A stretch of DNA of 64,000 bases from Fictibacillus halophilus (GTDB taxonomy: Bacteria; Bacillota; Bacilli; Bacillales; Fictibacillaceae): contig NZ_JAEACF010000001.1 of the NCBI RefSeq assembly GCF_016401385.1, positions 2,108,001-2,172,000 of the forward strand, in the 5' to 3' direction. Position numbers and translations under genes: made by a program. The notes beneath the pieces are model-generated. The model was not told the origin of the DNA, searched no databases, and saw nothing but the letters and a program-made list of their open reading frames with translations. This document shows positions 47,491-57,044 of this stretch, piece by piece; position 1 is the stretch's first letter, and each line of letters starts with the position of its first letter.

Positions 47491-49104
47491 TTAACGTGAA
47501 CTTACTGGGATATATATGATCTGCCCTTCGGATACCTCACCTTGCTGCAGTTGGTTCATACGCATGAGTGTATTCAATGAGATATCATATCTTTCACAGA
47601 TGTGTTCTAAAGAATCTCCACGTTGAAGAATATACATTTTCATTTTAGAAAAACGATCTTCTTTAGCAGAAAGCATCTTTGTTAAATAAAGCGCATTTTC
47701 GTCTCTTGGTTCTTCACGCTCTTTATTCATTTCCATCGGTTCTGCTTCAGTCTCATATTCTTCATAACTCGTATCGTAGGATTCATAAGTGGTCTCTTGG
47801 TCTTCTTCTGCTTCGTTGTAACTTATATTCTCGTATTCCTGCTCAGCTTCATACGATTGCTCACCATACTGGTACGAAGGACGTTGTGCAGCATTTTGCT
47901 GATATTGATAATTTTCGTACTGATTGGATTGCTGCTGATAAGCATCTTGCTGTTGATATGCTTCTTGTTGCTGATATGCTTCTTGTTGCTGATAAGCATC
48001 TTGCTGTTGATATGCTTCGTGCTGCTGGTATTCATCATCCTGCTGATACCCGCCTTGATTCTGATACGAAGCCTGCTGCTGGTAAGCTTCGTGCTGCTGA
48101 TATGGATTGTAAGTGTATGGTCTATTCGTATCTTGATAGGTTTCTTCATACTGAGGATAGTTAGATTGTGAATCATCTGCTTCTTCTTGATAAGAAGCAT
48201 CATAGCTCTCATAATCACCTTCTACGTGATCATAAGCTTCTGTTTCATTATTTTCTTCCATTTCTTCTACTTCACCATAAAGCTGTGAATTCTCTTCATC
48301 CGAATCCGCAATCTCATCTAATGATGCAGAATTATTGTTTCTTGTGTGGTCCATTGAGAACGCAATAGCTTTTAATGAATCAAAGGTAGCTTCCATCGTC
48401 CGATCATCTTGTGCCTCAAAGTGCGGTTTAAACTCATATAGTGTTTTATTCTCAGCACGAACGTCAGCTTCCTTCTCATCAAACCTTGCTGCAAATTCAT
48501 TAAGGTGTGAAGATTGTGATGGTACACCCCCACTCTGACGTGCTTCAAACTGAAAAGGTGTAAAAATATCTTGTTTCTCTTCTTTCTGCATAGACCTTTC
48601 TTCCACGGCAGTAGTTCGTACCCCTTCTTTCGGAAGTTCGTATACAGGACTTTCCTGGCGCTGTTTTTCATCTTTTATACCGTAAATACAGATCGATGCT
48701 GAAAGCTCAAAGCAAGTTGAGTTTGGCAGCTCATATTCAAACGATTCGACTTCCACTTTTACCTCATTTGCATCCTCTACACGATACGACGGAATGGTTA
48801 TATCCACTGGAAAACGATGCACAAGATCTGTCATCCCATCTTCTGCCACATTCAGTTGAGTAAGAGAGCGGTAAGACATACTCTCAGAGAGCATATTTTG
48901 ATCTGTTATACCTTCATTCTGTTCTTGCTTTTCACAGCGGTATCTGCCATTTAAAATAAGGGCTCCCTTGATATAAACCTGCCCGGCTTCCTCTGTGATA
49001 TGAATCTCAGGATCTAGTGACATCGACAAAACTTCAGCTACTTCCTGTCCCTTCTTTAGCCAAACAGACTCCTCAATGGAGAAACGCAGCTTCGATTGAC
49101 TCAT
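47491..49104 (-). CDS. spoVID: Stage VI sporulation protein D, LysM-containing coat morphogen
   Basis: Needed for encasement of the spore by coat layers; binds SpoIVA and SafA. The 537-residue protein has the conserved N-terminal domain (LRFSIEESVWLKKGQEVAEVLSMSL), an acidic middle, a Tyr/Gln repeat region at about residues 325-415 (EAYQQQ and DAYQQQ units), and a C-terminal LysM domain (MYILQRGDSLEHICERYDIS). A strong ribosome site AAAGGAGGAGAAGGGC precedes it. A terminator separates it from hemL, so it should have its own sporulation promoter. Confidence 0.93.
   Translation of the reverse strand: MSQSKLRFSIEESVWLKKGQEVAEVLSMSLDPEIHITEEAGQVYIKGALILNGRYRCEKQEQNEGITDQNMLSESMSYRSLTQLNVAEDGMTDLVHRFPVDITIPSYRVEDANEVKVEVESFEYELPNSTCFELSASICIYGIKDEKQRQESPVYELPKEGVRTTAVEERSMQKEEKQDIFTPFQFEARQSGGVPSQSSHLNEFAARFDEKEADVRAENKTLYEFKPHFEAQDDRTMEATFDSLKAIAFSMDHTRNNNSASLDEIADSDEENSQLYGEVEEMEENNETEAYDHVEGDYESYDASYQEEADDSQSNYPQYEETYQDTNRPYTYNPYQQHEAYQQQASYQNQGGYQQDDEYQQHEAYQQQDAYQQQEAYQQQEAYQQQDAYQQQSNQYENYQYQQNAAQRPSYQYGEQSYEAEQEYENISYNEAEEDQETTYESYDTSYEEYETEAEPMEMNKEREEPRDENALYLTKMLSAKEDRFSKMKMYILQRGDSLEHICERYDISLNTLMRMNQLQQGEVSEGQIIYIPVSSR
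47930..48110 (-). repeat. 18-bp tandem repeat coding the YQQQ-rich part of SpoVID
   Basis: In-frame units of six codons encode EAYQQQ, DAYQQQ and related variants; neighbouring units are almost identical at DNA level. Confidence 0.8.
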
Positions 49105-49202
49105 GCCCTTCTCCTCCTTTCAGGTTGCATATAGTTATACAATATAGGTGTATGAGTGAACAGGACGAAATATGATTTTTATTAGGTAAGAGGTTCTAAA
49201 AA

Positions 49203-49238
49203 AACAAAAATAGCGTCCGCTGAAAAAAGCGGACGCTA
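49203..49238 (-). terminator. Terminator after hemL
   Basis: TAGCGTCCGCT and AGCGGACGCTA arms with a six-base loop and TTTTTG after it on the minus strand. It closes the hem operon. Confidence 0.88.
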
Positions 49239-49248
49239 CAATATATGA

Positions 49249-50535
49249 CTATTTTAATTGTGAGAAGGCCTTTCTAAACGCTGCAATTGTTTTATTAATA
49301 TCTTCTTCTGTATGAGCAGTTGATAAGAATAATCCTTCAAATTGTGAAGGAGGCAGCGAGATGCCTTCTTGAAGCATCGTTTTGAAGCATGCATTAAAGT
49401 GATCTAAATTAGATTGCTTAGCCGTTTCGTAGTTGATCACATCTTGATTCGTGAAAAAGAAGCCGATCATACTTCCTGCACGGTTGATCGTATGTGCCAC
49501 ACCATAATGCTCAGCAGCTTCAGAGATTCCTGAAGCTAGTTGATCTCCGAGTTTTTGGAAATAGGTGTAACTCTCTTTTGTAAGTTGAGAAAGGGTCGCA
49601 TAACCTGCAGCCATCGCAAGCGGGTTTCCTGATAACGTTCCTGCTTGATAGATCGGTCCGCTTGGTGCGATTTGTTCCATAATTTCTCGTTTACCACCAT
49701 AAGCACCAACAGGTAGGCCGCCACCAATTACTTTTCCTAAACAAGTTAGGTCAGGCGTTACTCCAAAATAGCCTTGTGCACATTCATAATCCACTCGGAA
49801 GCCTGTCATTACTTCGTCAAAGATTAATAAAGATCCGTGTTGTTCAGTTATTTTACGAACGCCTTCTAAAAACCCTTTTTGTGGAGGAACGACACCCATG
49901 TTACCTGCGACTGGTTCTACAATCACACAAGCAATATCTTCTCCAAATTGATCAAAAGCTACTTGCAAGCTTTCAAGATCATTGTATGGAACCGTTATCG
50001 TGTTTTGGGCGATACCTTCTGGAACCCCTGGAGAATCCGGAAGACCAAGTGTTGCTACACCTGAGCCTGCTTTGATCAATAAGGAGTCACCGTGTCCGTG
50101 GTAACAGCCTTCAAATTTAACGATCTTACTTCTTCCTGTGTATCCCCGTGCTAAACGAAGTGCACTCATCGTAGCTTCTGTACCTGAGTTAACCATACGA
50201 ACAACTTCGATCGATGGAACACGATCGATCACAAGTTTTGCTAGCTTCGTCTCCATTTCATTCGGAGCACCAAAACTTGTTCCCAGTTCAGCAGTTTGCT
50301 TAAGCGCCTCCACTACTTGATCATCAGCATGTCCTAGAATTAAGGGTCCCCATGACAATACATAATCGATATATTCGTTACCATCGATATCATAGATCTT
50401 TGACCCTTTTCCGCGTTCCATAAAAACAGGATCCATTTTTACAGATTTAAATGCACGTACAGGGCTGTTAACTCCTCCAGGCATAACTTCTTTCGCTTCT
50501 TGAAAAGCAGCTACCGATTTTTCAAAGCTTCTCAT
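49249..50535 (-). CDS. hemL: Glutamate-1-semialdehyde 2,1-aminomutase
   Basis: PLP enzyme making 5-aminolevulinate. The 428-residue protein starts [29 protein letters not shown] and has [38 protein letters not shown] and the PLP-lysine region [17 protein letters not shown]. The ATG at 50535 follows AGAGGTGTTGGT and fits the family; the longer reading to 50562 would overlap hemB. It is the last gene of the hem operon. Confidence 0.96.
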   Translation of the reverse strand: MRSFEKSVAAFQEAKEVMPGGVNSPVRAFKSVKMDPVFMERGKGSKIYDIDGNEYIDYVLSWGPLILGHADDQVVEALKQTAELGTSFGAPNEMETKLAKLVIDRVPSIEVVRMVNSGTEATMSALRLARGYTGRSKIVKFEGCYHGHGDSLLIKAGSGVATLGLPDSPGVPEGIAQNTITVPYNDLESLQVAFDQFGEDIACVIVEPVAGNMGVVPPQKGFLEGVRKITEQHGSLLIFDEVMTGFRVDYECAQGYFGVTPDLTCLGKVIGGGLPVGAYGGKREIMEQIAPSGPIYQAGTLSGNPLAMAAGYATLSQLTKESYTYFQKLGDQLASGISEAAEHYGVAHTINRAGSMIGFFFTNQDVINYETAKQSNLDHFNACFKTMLQEGISLPPSQFEGLFLSTAHTEEDINKTIAAFRKAFSQLK

Positions 50536-50551
50536 ACCAACACCTCTTTCC

Positions 50552-51523
50552 TTATTTTTCATTCAGCCATCTTGCAGCATCTTTAGCAAAATACGTAATG
50601 ATCAGATCTGCTCCTGCTCGTTTCATAGAGATCAGTTTCTCTAATACGATGCTCTTCTCATCTACCCATCCGTTGATAGCAGCTGCTTTAATCATGGAAT
50701 ACTCTCCACTCACGTTGTAAGCTACTAATGGTAGAGGATATCGGTCTTTTAATTCTCTTAGAATATCAAGGTAAGATAGGGCTGGTTTTACCATTAAGAA
50801 GTCAGCGCCTTCAGCGACGTCTGATTCTGCCTCTCTGAGGGCTTCAAGTCGGTTCGCCGGATCCATCTGATACGTTTTTCTATCACCAAACTGTGGTGTA
50901 CTATGCGCTGCATCACGAAACGGACCATAAAAAGATGATGCATATTTAACGGCATAAGACATAATCGGAACATCATAGAAACCAGCTTCATCAAGCCCTT
51001 GTCTGATTGCTGCAACAAAGCCGTCCATCATATTTGAAGGTGCGATGATGTCTGCTCCAGCTTTAGCTTGTGATACAGCTGTTTTTGCTAGAAGCGTTAA
51101 GGTTTCATCATTCAACACTTCACCATTTTCAATCACACCACAGTGTCCATGGTCTGTAAATTGGCATAAACAAGTGTCTGCTATTACAGTTAGTGATGGC
51201 GCAACTTCTTTAATTTGCGAGATCGCTTTTTGTACAATTCCATTATGATCATAAGCTGAACTTCCGCATTCGTCTTTCTCAGCAGGTACCCCAAAAACGA
51301 TAATAGACTGAATGCCAAGACTTTCAATTTCTTTTACCTCTTCTTGAAGAAGGTCTAATGACAGATGATACACACCTGGCATGGAAGGGACTTCTTTTTT
51401 TACGTTCTCTCCTTCAACAAAGAACAATGGATAGATAAAATCAGAGACATGAAGATGCGTTTCACGCACTAATGAACGCATGGATGCTGATTTTCTTAAA
51501 CGGCGATGACGCTGAAAATTCAT
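50552..51523 (-). CDS. hemB: Delta-aminolevulinic acid dehydratase (porphobilinogen synthase)
   Basis: Condenses two 5-aminolevulinates to porphobilinogen. The 323-residue protein has the zinc-type cysteine cluster [15 protein letters not shown], the Schiff-base lysine regions [21 protein letters not shown] and [11 protein letters not shown]. The metal cluster indicates a zinc-dependent enzyme. It starts one base after the hemD stop. Confidence 0.97.
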   Translation of the reverse strand: MNFQRHRRLRKSASMRSLVRETHLHVSDFIYPLFFVEGENVKKEVPSMPGVYHLSLDLLQEEVKEIESLGIQSIIVFGVPAEKDECGSSAYDHNGIVQKAISQIKEVAPSLTVIADTCLCQFTDHGHCGVIENGEVLNDETLTLLAKTAVSQAKAGADIIAPSNMMDGFVAAIRQGLDEAGFYDVPIMSYAVKYASSFYGPFRDAAHSTPQFGDRKTYQMDPANRLEALREAESDVAEGADFLMVKPALSYLDILRELKDRYPLPLVAYNVSGEYSMIKAAAINGWVDEKSIVLEKLISMKRAGADLIITYFAKDAARWLNEK

Positions 51524-51524
51524 A

Positions 51525-52277
51525 TTAACTTCCTCCTTGAAAATAAGAAATGGCGCAGTTCACCATATCTTCTGCGGTAAATTGTGTAGGCATTAAAACA
51601 TGTTGAAATCCGCATTCTTCTGCAGCACTTTTCGTTGTTGGTCCAACACAGATCACAGGCTTTTCATAAACTTCCTCTGTTTTTATCCCACTACTCATGA
51701 AGGTCACAGCAGAAGGGCTCATAAAAAACAGGCAATCAGCTTGATATACGAGCGACCAATCTAAATCATCTTCCGATTCAGTTTTGTAGACCACTAGTTC
51801 TTCTACCTGTGCTGTTTCCTTTAACTCCTCTTTAATAAAAGATGGAGCTAGATTCCCTTTTGGAAATAGAATTCTTTCATGTGATAAGACGTGTTTTTTT
51901 AACGTCTTCACTAGGCTTTCAGCATGATAATGTTCGGGCACAAGAATAGATGCGATCCCTCTGTTTCTTAATGATTCAGCTGTTTTTTCACCAACTGTGG
52001 CAAACTTAACATTACTCAGTGTGAGATTACAATCAGAAAGCAATTGAAAAAAGTAATCTACTCCATTTTTGCTCGTAAAAACAATCCATTGATAAGACGA
52101 TAAATTTTTTAGCAAAGACTGCGAATTATCGTTCTTAACACCTTTTATAGAGACAATAGGAAAGGAAAGAGGGATACCACCGTTCTCTTGTATGTGTGAG
52201 ATCAATGGCTCTGCTTGCTCTTTCGGCCGTGTAACAAGTATTCTCTTACCTGCTAATGGTCCTATAGAAGTATTCAT
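51525..52277 (-). CDS. hemD: Uroporphyrinogen-III synthase
   Basis: Closes and inverts ring D of hydroxymethylbilane. The 250-residue protein has the two-lobed HemD fold with [20 protein letters not shown] at the start, [14 protein letters not shown], and [26 protein letters not shown] near the end. The family is weakly conserved, so context in the hem operon adds weight. It shares one base with the hemC stop (TAATG). Confidence 0.93.
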   Translation of the reverse strand: MNTSIGPLAGKRILVTRPKEQAEPLISHIQENGGIPLSFPIVSIKGVKNDNSQSLLKNLSSYQWIVFTSKNGVDYFFQLLSDCNLTLSNVKFATVGEKTAESLRNRGIASILVPEHYHAESLVKTLKKHVLSHERILFPKGNLAPSFIKEELKETAQVEELVVYKTESEDDLDWSLVYQADCLFFMSPSAVTFMSSGIKTEEVYEKPVICVGPTTKSAAEECGFQHVLMPTQFTAEDMVNCAISYFQGGS

Positions 52278-53209
52278 TACGAATTTAAATCCTTTTTTAC
52301 TGCATCTAGTATGGTTTTCGCACCTAATATCTTTAAATCTTCAGCTAACTCTACACCCACACGGTGCGGGTCTTTGCCTGATCTCATTTCTTTTAATACC
52401 GTTTTCCCTTCAGGATCTGCAACAAGGCCCGTTAAAGAAACTTCTTGGTTCTCATCCATCGTAGCAAATGCCGCGATCGGAACTTGGCAGCCGCCTTCTA
52501 ACGTGTTTAGAAAAGAGCGTTCTGCTGTAACTGTGTCAAACGTATATGCATCGTTTAGTGTAGCTAATAATTCTTTTACTTCAAGATCTTCACTTCTGCA
52601 CTCAATAGCTAATGAACCTTGTCCTACAGCAGGGAGACACAGGTCGATGTCTAAGTATTCCGTAACAACATCTGTAGACCAGCCCATTCGTTCAAGTCCT
52701 GCAGCTGCTAAGATGATCGCATCAAACTCACCAGACTTTAGCTTGTTAAGACGCGTATCAATATTACCTCGAATAGATTTAATCGTTAGATCTGGACGTC
52801 TGTTTAGAAGCTGTGCCGCTCTTCTTAGTGAGCTCGTCCCTACAATAGCACCAGCAGGAAGCTCTCTTAACGAAGAATACTTTTCAGATATTAGAGCATC
52901 TCTCGGATCAACGCGTTTAGGTGTACAGCCGATCTCGAGTCCCTCCGGCAGTTCAGATGGCATATCCTTCATGCTATGAACGGCAATATCAATCTCTTTA
53001 TCTAACATCGCTTGTTCAATCTCTTTAACGAATAAACCTTTTCCGCCGACTTTTGAGAGTGTAACATCAAGAATAATATCTCCTTTTGTTACGATCTCTT
53101 TTACTTCAAATTCAAAAGGCATTCCTGATTTTTTTAATTGCTCGATCACCCAGTTTGTCTGTGTGATCGCTAACTTACTTCTTCTTGAACCTACTATAAT
53201 TTTTCTCAT
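52277..53209 (-). CDS. hemC: Porphobilinogen deaminase (hydroxymethylbilane synthase)
   Basis: Polymerises four porphobilinogens. The 310-residue protein begins [21 protein letters not shown] and has [35 protein letters not shown] and the cofactor-attachment cysteine in [13 protein letters not shown]. It follows hemX by 19 bp. Confidence 0.97.
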   Translation of the reverse strand: MRKIIVGSRRSKLAITQTNWVIEQLKKSGMPFEFEVKEIVTKGDIILDVTLSKVGGKGLFVKEIEQAMLDKEIDIAVHSMKDMPSELPEGLEIGCTPKRVDPRDALISEKYSSLRELPAGAIVGTSSLRRAAQLLNRRPDLTIKSIRGNIDTRLNKLKSGEFDAIILAAAGLERMGWSTDVVTEYLDIDLCLPAVGQGSLAIECRSEDLEVKELLATLNDAYTFDTVTAERSFLNTLEGGCQVPIAAFATMDENQEVSLTGLVADPEGKTVLKEMRSGKDPHRVGVELAEDLKILGAKTILDAVKKDLNS

Positions 53210-53228
53210 GATATGAATCTCCTATTCT

Positions 53229-54047
53229 TTACTTATACCAAAGGTGAAACTCAGTGAACGTCGACGCTAAAAAGTAGTTGATCAAAACGACTAGGAAGGC
53301 TGCAGCGTTCCAAAGCGCTAACGTTTTACCTTGCACACCTCTTCCAACCTTTTGATAGAGGTAAGTACTGTAAACCAAAAGGACAATAAATGACGAGATG
53401 ACTTTGGCATCAAGAAGTGTAAAGTCACTTATTTTCCAGAATGCCCATACAACTCCCAATATTAGACTAAGCAAGAGCAACGGCACTCCGATCGTATTCA
53501 AGCGAAAAGAGAGCTTCTCTAAATATGATAGACTCCCAAAACGCTGCAGTCTTTTGCTCCATTTCTTTCGTTTCAACATGCCATGCTGTAGCAGGTACAT
53601 GAACGAGAATATAAAAGAGAGCGAGAATGCACCGTATGAGATAAAAGCCATCGTTATATGGATGATTAATAATTCAGAGATCAGCTGTTTCTCAAGCACT
53701 GCACTCGCTTGTCCTGTTGGAGCAAACAAGTGGATCGAAACGAGCAAGAAACCAAGAATATTCGTAAAAAACACAAGAAAATCAACACGGAAAAACCTGC
53801 TCATGACAACTGAGAACGTCACGAGGATCCACGCATAAAAAAACAGGCCTTCTGAGGGTGTTAATATTGGAAACCGTTGATCTTTCAGCATCCTTAACAC
53901 AAAAAAGACCGTTTGAAGTACCCAGACAATAGAAAGCAACCAGAAAGCAAATCGGTTTGCTTTCCGGTTGTTTTGAAGAAAATCTATAAAATAGCCTATG
54001 ATGCTAAGTGCATATAGAACGATAGTAAGATCATATATCCAATTCAT
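53229..54047 (-). CDS. hemX: HemX membrane protein, CcsA/CcmC-like
   Basis: Integral membrane protein encoded between hemA and hemC in Bacillus; in B. subtilis it lowers the HemA level. The 272 residues form about eight helices of the cytochrome c assembly (CcsA-like) family, with ITMAFISYGAFSLSFIFSFMYLLQH and a tryptophan-containing VVWAFWKISDF region. It is 38 bp after hemA. Confidence 0.92.
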   Translation of the reverse strand: MNWIYDLTIVLYALSIIGYFIDFLQNNRKANRFAFWLLSIVWVLQTVFFVLRMLKDQRFPILTPSEGLFFYAWILVTFSVVMSRFFRVDFLVFFTNILGFLLVSIHLFAPTGQASAVLEKQLISELLIIHITMAFISYGAFSLSFIFSFMYLLQHGMLKRKKWSKRLQRFGSLSYLEKLSFRLNTIGVPLLLLSLILGVVWAFWKISDFTLLDAKVISSFIVLLVYSTYLYQKVGRGVQGKTLALWNAAAFLVVLINYFLASTFTEFHLWYK

Positions 54048-54085
54048 TTTTGCTCACACTCCATGAGCTCGAGGGAAACGAGAGC

Positions 54086-55453
54086 TTAAGTTCTTACTAC
54101 AGCCGAAGGAACCACTTCATCTGTTAGTGAAGACTTCTCTTCGACGTTTGCAGCAAATGCTGTTTCCAACTGCTTCTGTTTATCCAAATAATCTTGTAGT
54201 CCGAAAATTTCGGTAAATAATTGCAACTGTTCTTCAGCTCCTGGTTCACCAGCCATCTCTTTGGCTCTAGTCACAGGATCACGAAGCAATTGATTCACGA
54301 TACTCTTCGTATGTTTGCTTAAAATTTTTCTTTCTCGATCCGTTAGATCCGGCAGCTTACGCTCGATGCTTTGCATGGTTTCTGCTTGAATGTTTAATGC
54401 CTTTTCTCGTAATGCAGAAATTAACGGCACTACACCAAGCATCGAAATCCAAGATTGAAAAGCTACAATTTCAGCCTCGATCATAATCTCGATCTTTTCT
54501 GCTTCTTTCATTCGTTCAGCAAGATTCGACTCTACGATACCTTCTAAGTCATCAATATCATATAGAAAGACGCTGTCTAAATCATGAAGCTCAGGATCGA
54601 GGTCACGAGGTACTGCAATATCTACCATGAACAATGGAAGACCTTTACGTTTCTTAATAGCTGGTGCAGCCATTTTCTTTGTAATGACAAATTCACTGGC
54701 ACCTGTAGAAGATATCACGATATCTGCTTTTATGAGCAAACTTTCTAGTTCTTCAAAAGGATGTGCTGTACCATGAAACTTTTCAGCTACCTCTTGCGCC
54801 TTTTCAAAAGTTCGGTTAATAACAAGTACTTCGTTTCCTCCACTCGCATGCAGATGTTTCGCTGTAAGCTCACCCATCTTGCCCGCACCAACGATTAAGA
54901 TGGTTTTATCTTGGAGGCCACCAAAGATTTTTTTTGCGAGTTCAACAGCCGCATAGCTAACCGATACCGCATTTTCACCGATGTCTGTTTCTGAATGACA
55001 TCTCTTAGCAAATGTGATCGCTTGTTTCATTAGTTTATTAAATATTGTTCCTGTCGCATCAAGTTTCTGTGATTCTAAGAATCCATCTCTTACTTGACCA
55101 AGGATTTGAGTTTCACCGATAACCATAGAGTCCAAGCCTGCAGCTACACGGAATAGATGTTCTACAGCTGCTTCTCCGTCTCTAATGCTCAAGAATGGTG
55201 AAAGTTCTTCTTTATCAATTGAAAACCAGTCCGCCAAAAAAGATTTGATGTAGTATCTTCCGGTATGAAGCTGATCGGCAACAGCATAGATCTCAGTACG
55301 GTTGCACGTTGAAACGATTACACATTCAAGTATACTTTTTTGTTTTCGGAGTGTAGAGATCGCATCCGTTAATTCAGAGGGCTGAAAAGAAACTTTTTCC
55401 CGAATTTCTACGGGTGCCGTTTTGTAATTAAGTCCAACCACTAGAATATGCAT
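54086..55453 (-). CDS. hemA: Glutamyl-tRNA reductase
   Basis: First committed enzyme of the C5 tetrapyrrole pathway. The 455-residue protein has [12 protein letters not shown] with the catalytic cysteine near residue 50, [17 protein letters not shown], the NADPH site [17 protein letters not shown] and the C-terminal dimerisation helix region. It heads hemA-X-C-D-B-L. The start at 55453 follows AAGGGAGGTGAGCGC. Confidence 0.96.
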   Translation of the reverse strand: MHILVVGLNYKTAPVEIREKVSFQPSELTDAISTLRKQKSILECVIVSTCNRTEIYAVADQLHTGRYYIKSFLADWFSIDKEELSPFLSIRDGEAAVEHLFRVAAGLDSMVIGETQILGQVRDGFLESQKLDATGTIFNKLMKQAITFAKRCHSETDIGENAVSVSYAAVELAKKIFGGLQDKTILIVGAGKMGELTAKHLHASGGNEVLVINRTFEKAQEVAEKFHGTAHPFEELESLLIKADIVISSTGASEFVITKKMAAPAIKKRKGLPLFMVDIAVPRDLDPELHDLDSVFLYDIDDLEGIVESNLAERMKEAEKIEIMIEAEIVAFQSWISMLGVVPLISALREKALNIQAETMQSIERKLPDLTDRERKILSKHTKSIVNQLLRDPVTRAKEMAGEPGAEEQLQLFTEIFGLQDYLDKQKQLETAFAANVEEKSSLTDEVVPSAVVRT

Positions 55454-55489
55454 GCGCTCACCTCCCTTAATTATGTATGTTCATTACTA

Positions 55490-55498
55490 ATTATAACA
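55490..55498 (-). promoter_or_regulatory. Probable hemA promoter with extended -10
   Basis: On the minus strand TGTTATAAT is an extended -10 hexamer about 37 bases upstream of the start codon. The same bases form one perfect half (TTATAAT) of a PerR-like box, with a poorly matched second half; B. subtilis hemA is PerR-controlled. No good -35 is seen. Confidence 0.5.
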
Positions 55499-55687
55499 TG
55501 TCCCAAAATACGGAATATCCAATAATGTGAACAGAATTTAAACGTTTATGCTATGATGTATTTATTATCTTTTTGGTGTGTCATCAGCAGTTTTAGGATA
55601 ACCATAATTACTAAAACTTAGCACCATTATTAAAAATAACAAAAATCGACCAATTTAGCAAAGGTTTACGTTTAAGATGGAGGCATT

Positions 55688-56164
55688 ATGAAACAAAGAA
55701 ACACATTCAGCGGCATCATTTTACTCGGAATTGGATTATTCTATTTTGCGAATAGAATGAACATTGAACTGCTTCAACCGTATCTGACTTGGCCAAGTAT
55801 ATTAATCATCATTGGTATAGCTCTTCTATTCCAATCTGGTTCGGGAAAAGAATCTTCAAGTATTTTCTCAGGTGTATTCTTAACAGGATTAGGCGTACAT
55901 TTTCACGCTGCAGCAAAAGTTGCCACATGGCCAGAACCGCTTCAAGTTATCGTTTTACTAGCAGGCATATCATTTCTGATTCAATATCGAAAAACAAAAG
56001 AGGGACTCATCCCTGGGGTATTGTTATCGCTTTTAGCCCTTTGGCTACTCTTCTTTAAGAGTAATACCCCTTCTGTAGAAAATATATTTGTTAAAGCTGA
56101 AGATTTTTGGCCTATTATCTTAATGGTCATCGGTGCTTACCTTATGTTCTTTAAAAAGAAATAG
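55688..56164 (+). CDS. ysxD: YsxD-type membrane protein with LiaF-like transmembrane repeats
   Basis: Integral membrane protein of 158 residues with four to five helices. It contains two to three copies of the pattern GIILLGIGLFYF...WPSILIIIGIALLF and FWPIILMVIGAYLMFF, which resembles the LiaI/LiaF transmembrane region. It lies between hemA and ysxC like B. subtilis ysxD. Function unknown. A strong ribosome site TGGAGGCATT precedes the ATG. Confidence 0.75.
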   Translation: MKQRNTFSGIILLGIGLFYFANRMNIELLQPYLTWPSILIIIGIALLFQSGSGKESSSIFSGVFLTGLGVHFHAAAKVATWPEPLQVIVLLAGISFLIQYRKTKEGLIPGVLLSLLALWLLFFKSNTPSVENIFVKAEDFWPIILMVIGAYLMFFKKK

Positions 56165-56170
56165 AAACAC

Positions 56171-56206
56171 AAAACCCTCTATGTAAAAAAAACATAGAGG
56201 GTTTTT
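56171..56206 (+). terminator. Terminator after ysxD
   Basis: AAAACCCTCTATGT and ACATAGAGGGTTTTT arms with an A-rich loop, seven bases after the ysxD stop. Confidence 0.88.
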
Positions 56207-56247
56207 ATGTTAAGGCTGTTTTCACATTCATAGTTGCTTTTAAAGTA

Positions 56248-56376
56248 GTTGATTTCCATTTCAGGTTGCTCGCTTTCCGCGGGGCAGGCGGTGAGCCACA
56301 TTCGTACGCTACACGTATAAGTGTCTCACCTGCCGGCCTGTCCCGCAGGAGTCTCGAACCTTCCACTCCAATCAAC
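56248..56376 (-). repeat. 129-bp structured intergenic repeat, copy G
   Basis: Subtype of copies E and F, with CAGGC/GCCTG in the second stem and CTGCGGG/CCCGCGG in the middle stem. The outer flank at 56211-56247 (TAAGGCTGTTTTC, then TTGCTTTT) is a near match to the flank of copy F. It lies between two converging genes. Confidence 0.9.
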
Positions 56377-56456
56377 AATCAAAGAAGTAAAAAAAAGATT
56401 TAAAAGCCATAATCTTTTAGCAATGAGGCGTCATGCTAACAGATTTTTAATAGTCA

Positions 56457-57044
56457 TTATTTAGAAAGATAAGAATTTAGTACGCCCCATGCTTCATCTT
56501 TTCCGTGTCCTGTTTCAGATGAGAATAGAACGATCTTATCGTTCTTGTCCATGTTTAATGTTTCCTTGACTACTTTTTTATGCTTGTCCCATTTTCCTTT
56601 TGGGATCTTATCACTTTTTGTTGCCACCACGATAACCGGAAGCTCGTGATATTTAAGCCAATCGTACATTAACACATCATCTTTAGATGGTGCATGTCTA
56701 AGGTCTACGAGCTGAACAACTGCTTTTAACTGATCACGTTCAACGAGATACTGCTCGATCATCTTACCCCAAGCTTCGCGTTCTGTTTTTGACACTTTAG
56801 CAAAGCCATAACCAGGTACATCCACAAAATAAAAACTTTCGTTTAGAATATAGAAGTTTAACGTTTGCGTTTTCCCTGGTTTTGAAGATGTACGGGCTAA
56901 GTTTTTTCTGTGAATCATCTTATTAATAAAAGACGATTTTCCTACATTCGAGCGTCCTGCCAAAGCAATTTCCGGAAGATTGCCTTCCGGATATTGTTTT
57001 GGTCCAACTGCTGAAATTACGATTTCCGCTGTATTTACTTTCAC
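56457..57044 (-). CDS. ysxC: Ribosome biogenesis GTP-binding protein YsxC (EngB)
   Basis: Essential GTPase needed for assembly of the 50S subunit. The 195-residue protein has G1 [26 protein letters not shown] (switch region), [11 protein letters not shown] (G3), and [10 protein letters not shown] (G4). It overlaps lonA by four bases, so the two are translationally coupled as in B. subtilis. Confidence 0.96.
   Translation of the reverse strand: MKVNTAEIVISAVGPKQYPEGNLPEIALAGRSNVGKSSFINKMIHRKNLARTSSKPGKTQTLNFYILNESFYFVDVPGYGFAKVSKTEREAWGKMIEQYLVERDQLKAVVQLVDLRHAPSKDDVLMYDWLKYHELPVIVVATKSDKIPKGKWDKHKKVVKETLNMDKNDKIVLFSSETGHGKDEAWGVLNSYLSK

Noticed and set aside
47679..48218. Open frames on both strands inside the SpoVID repeat region
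   Set aside because: They mirror the low-complexity YQQQ coding repeat; the SpoVID frame has the conserved N-terminal and LysM domains.
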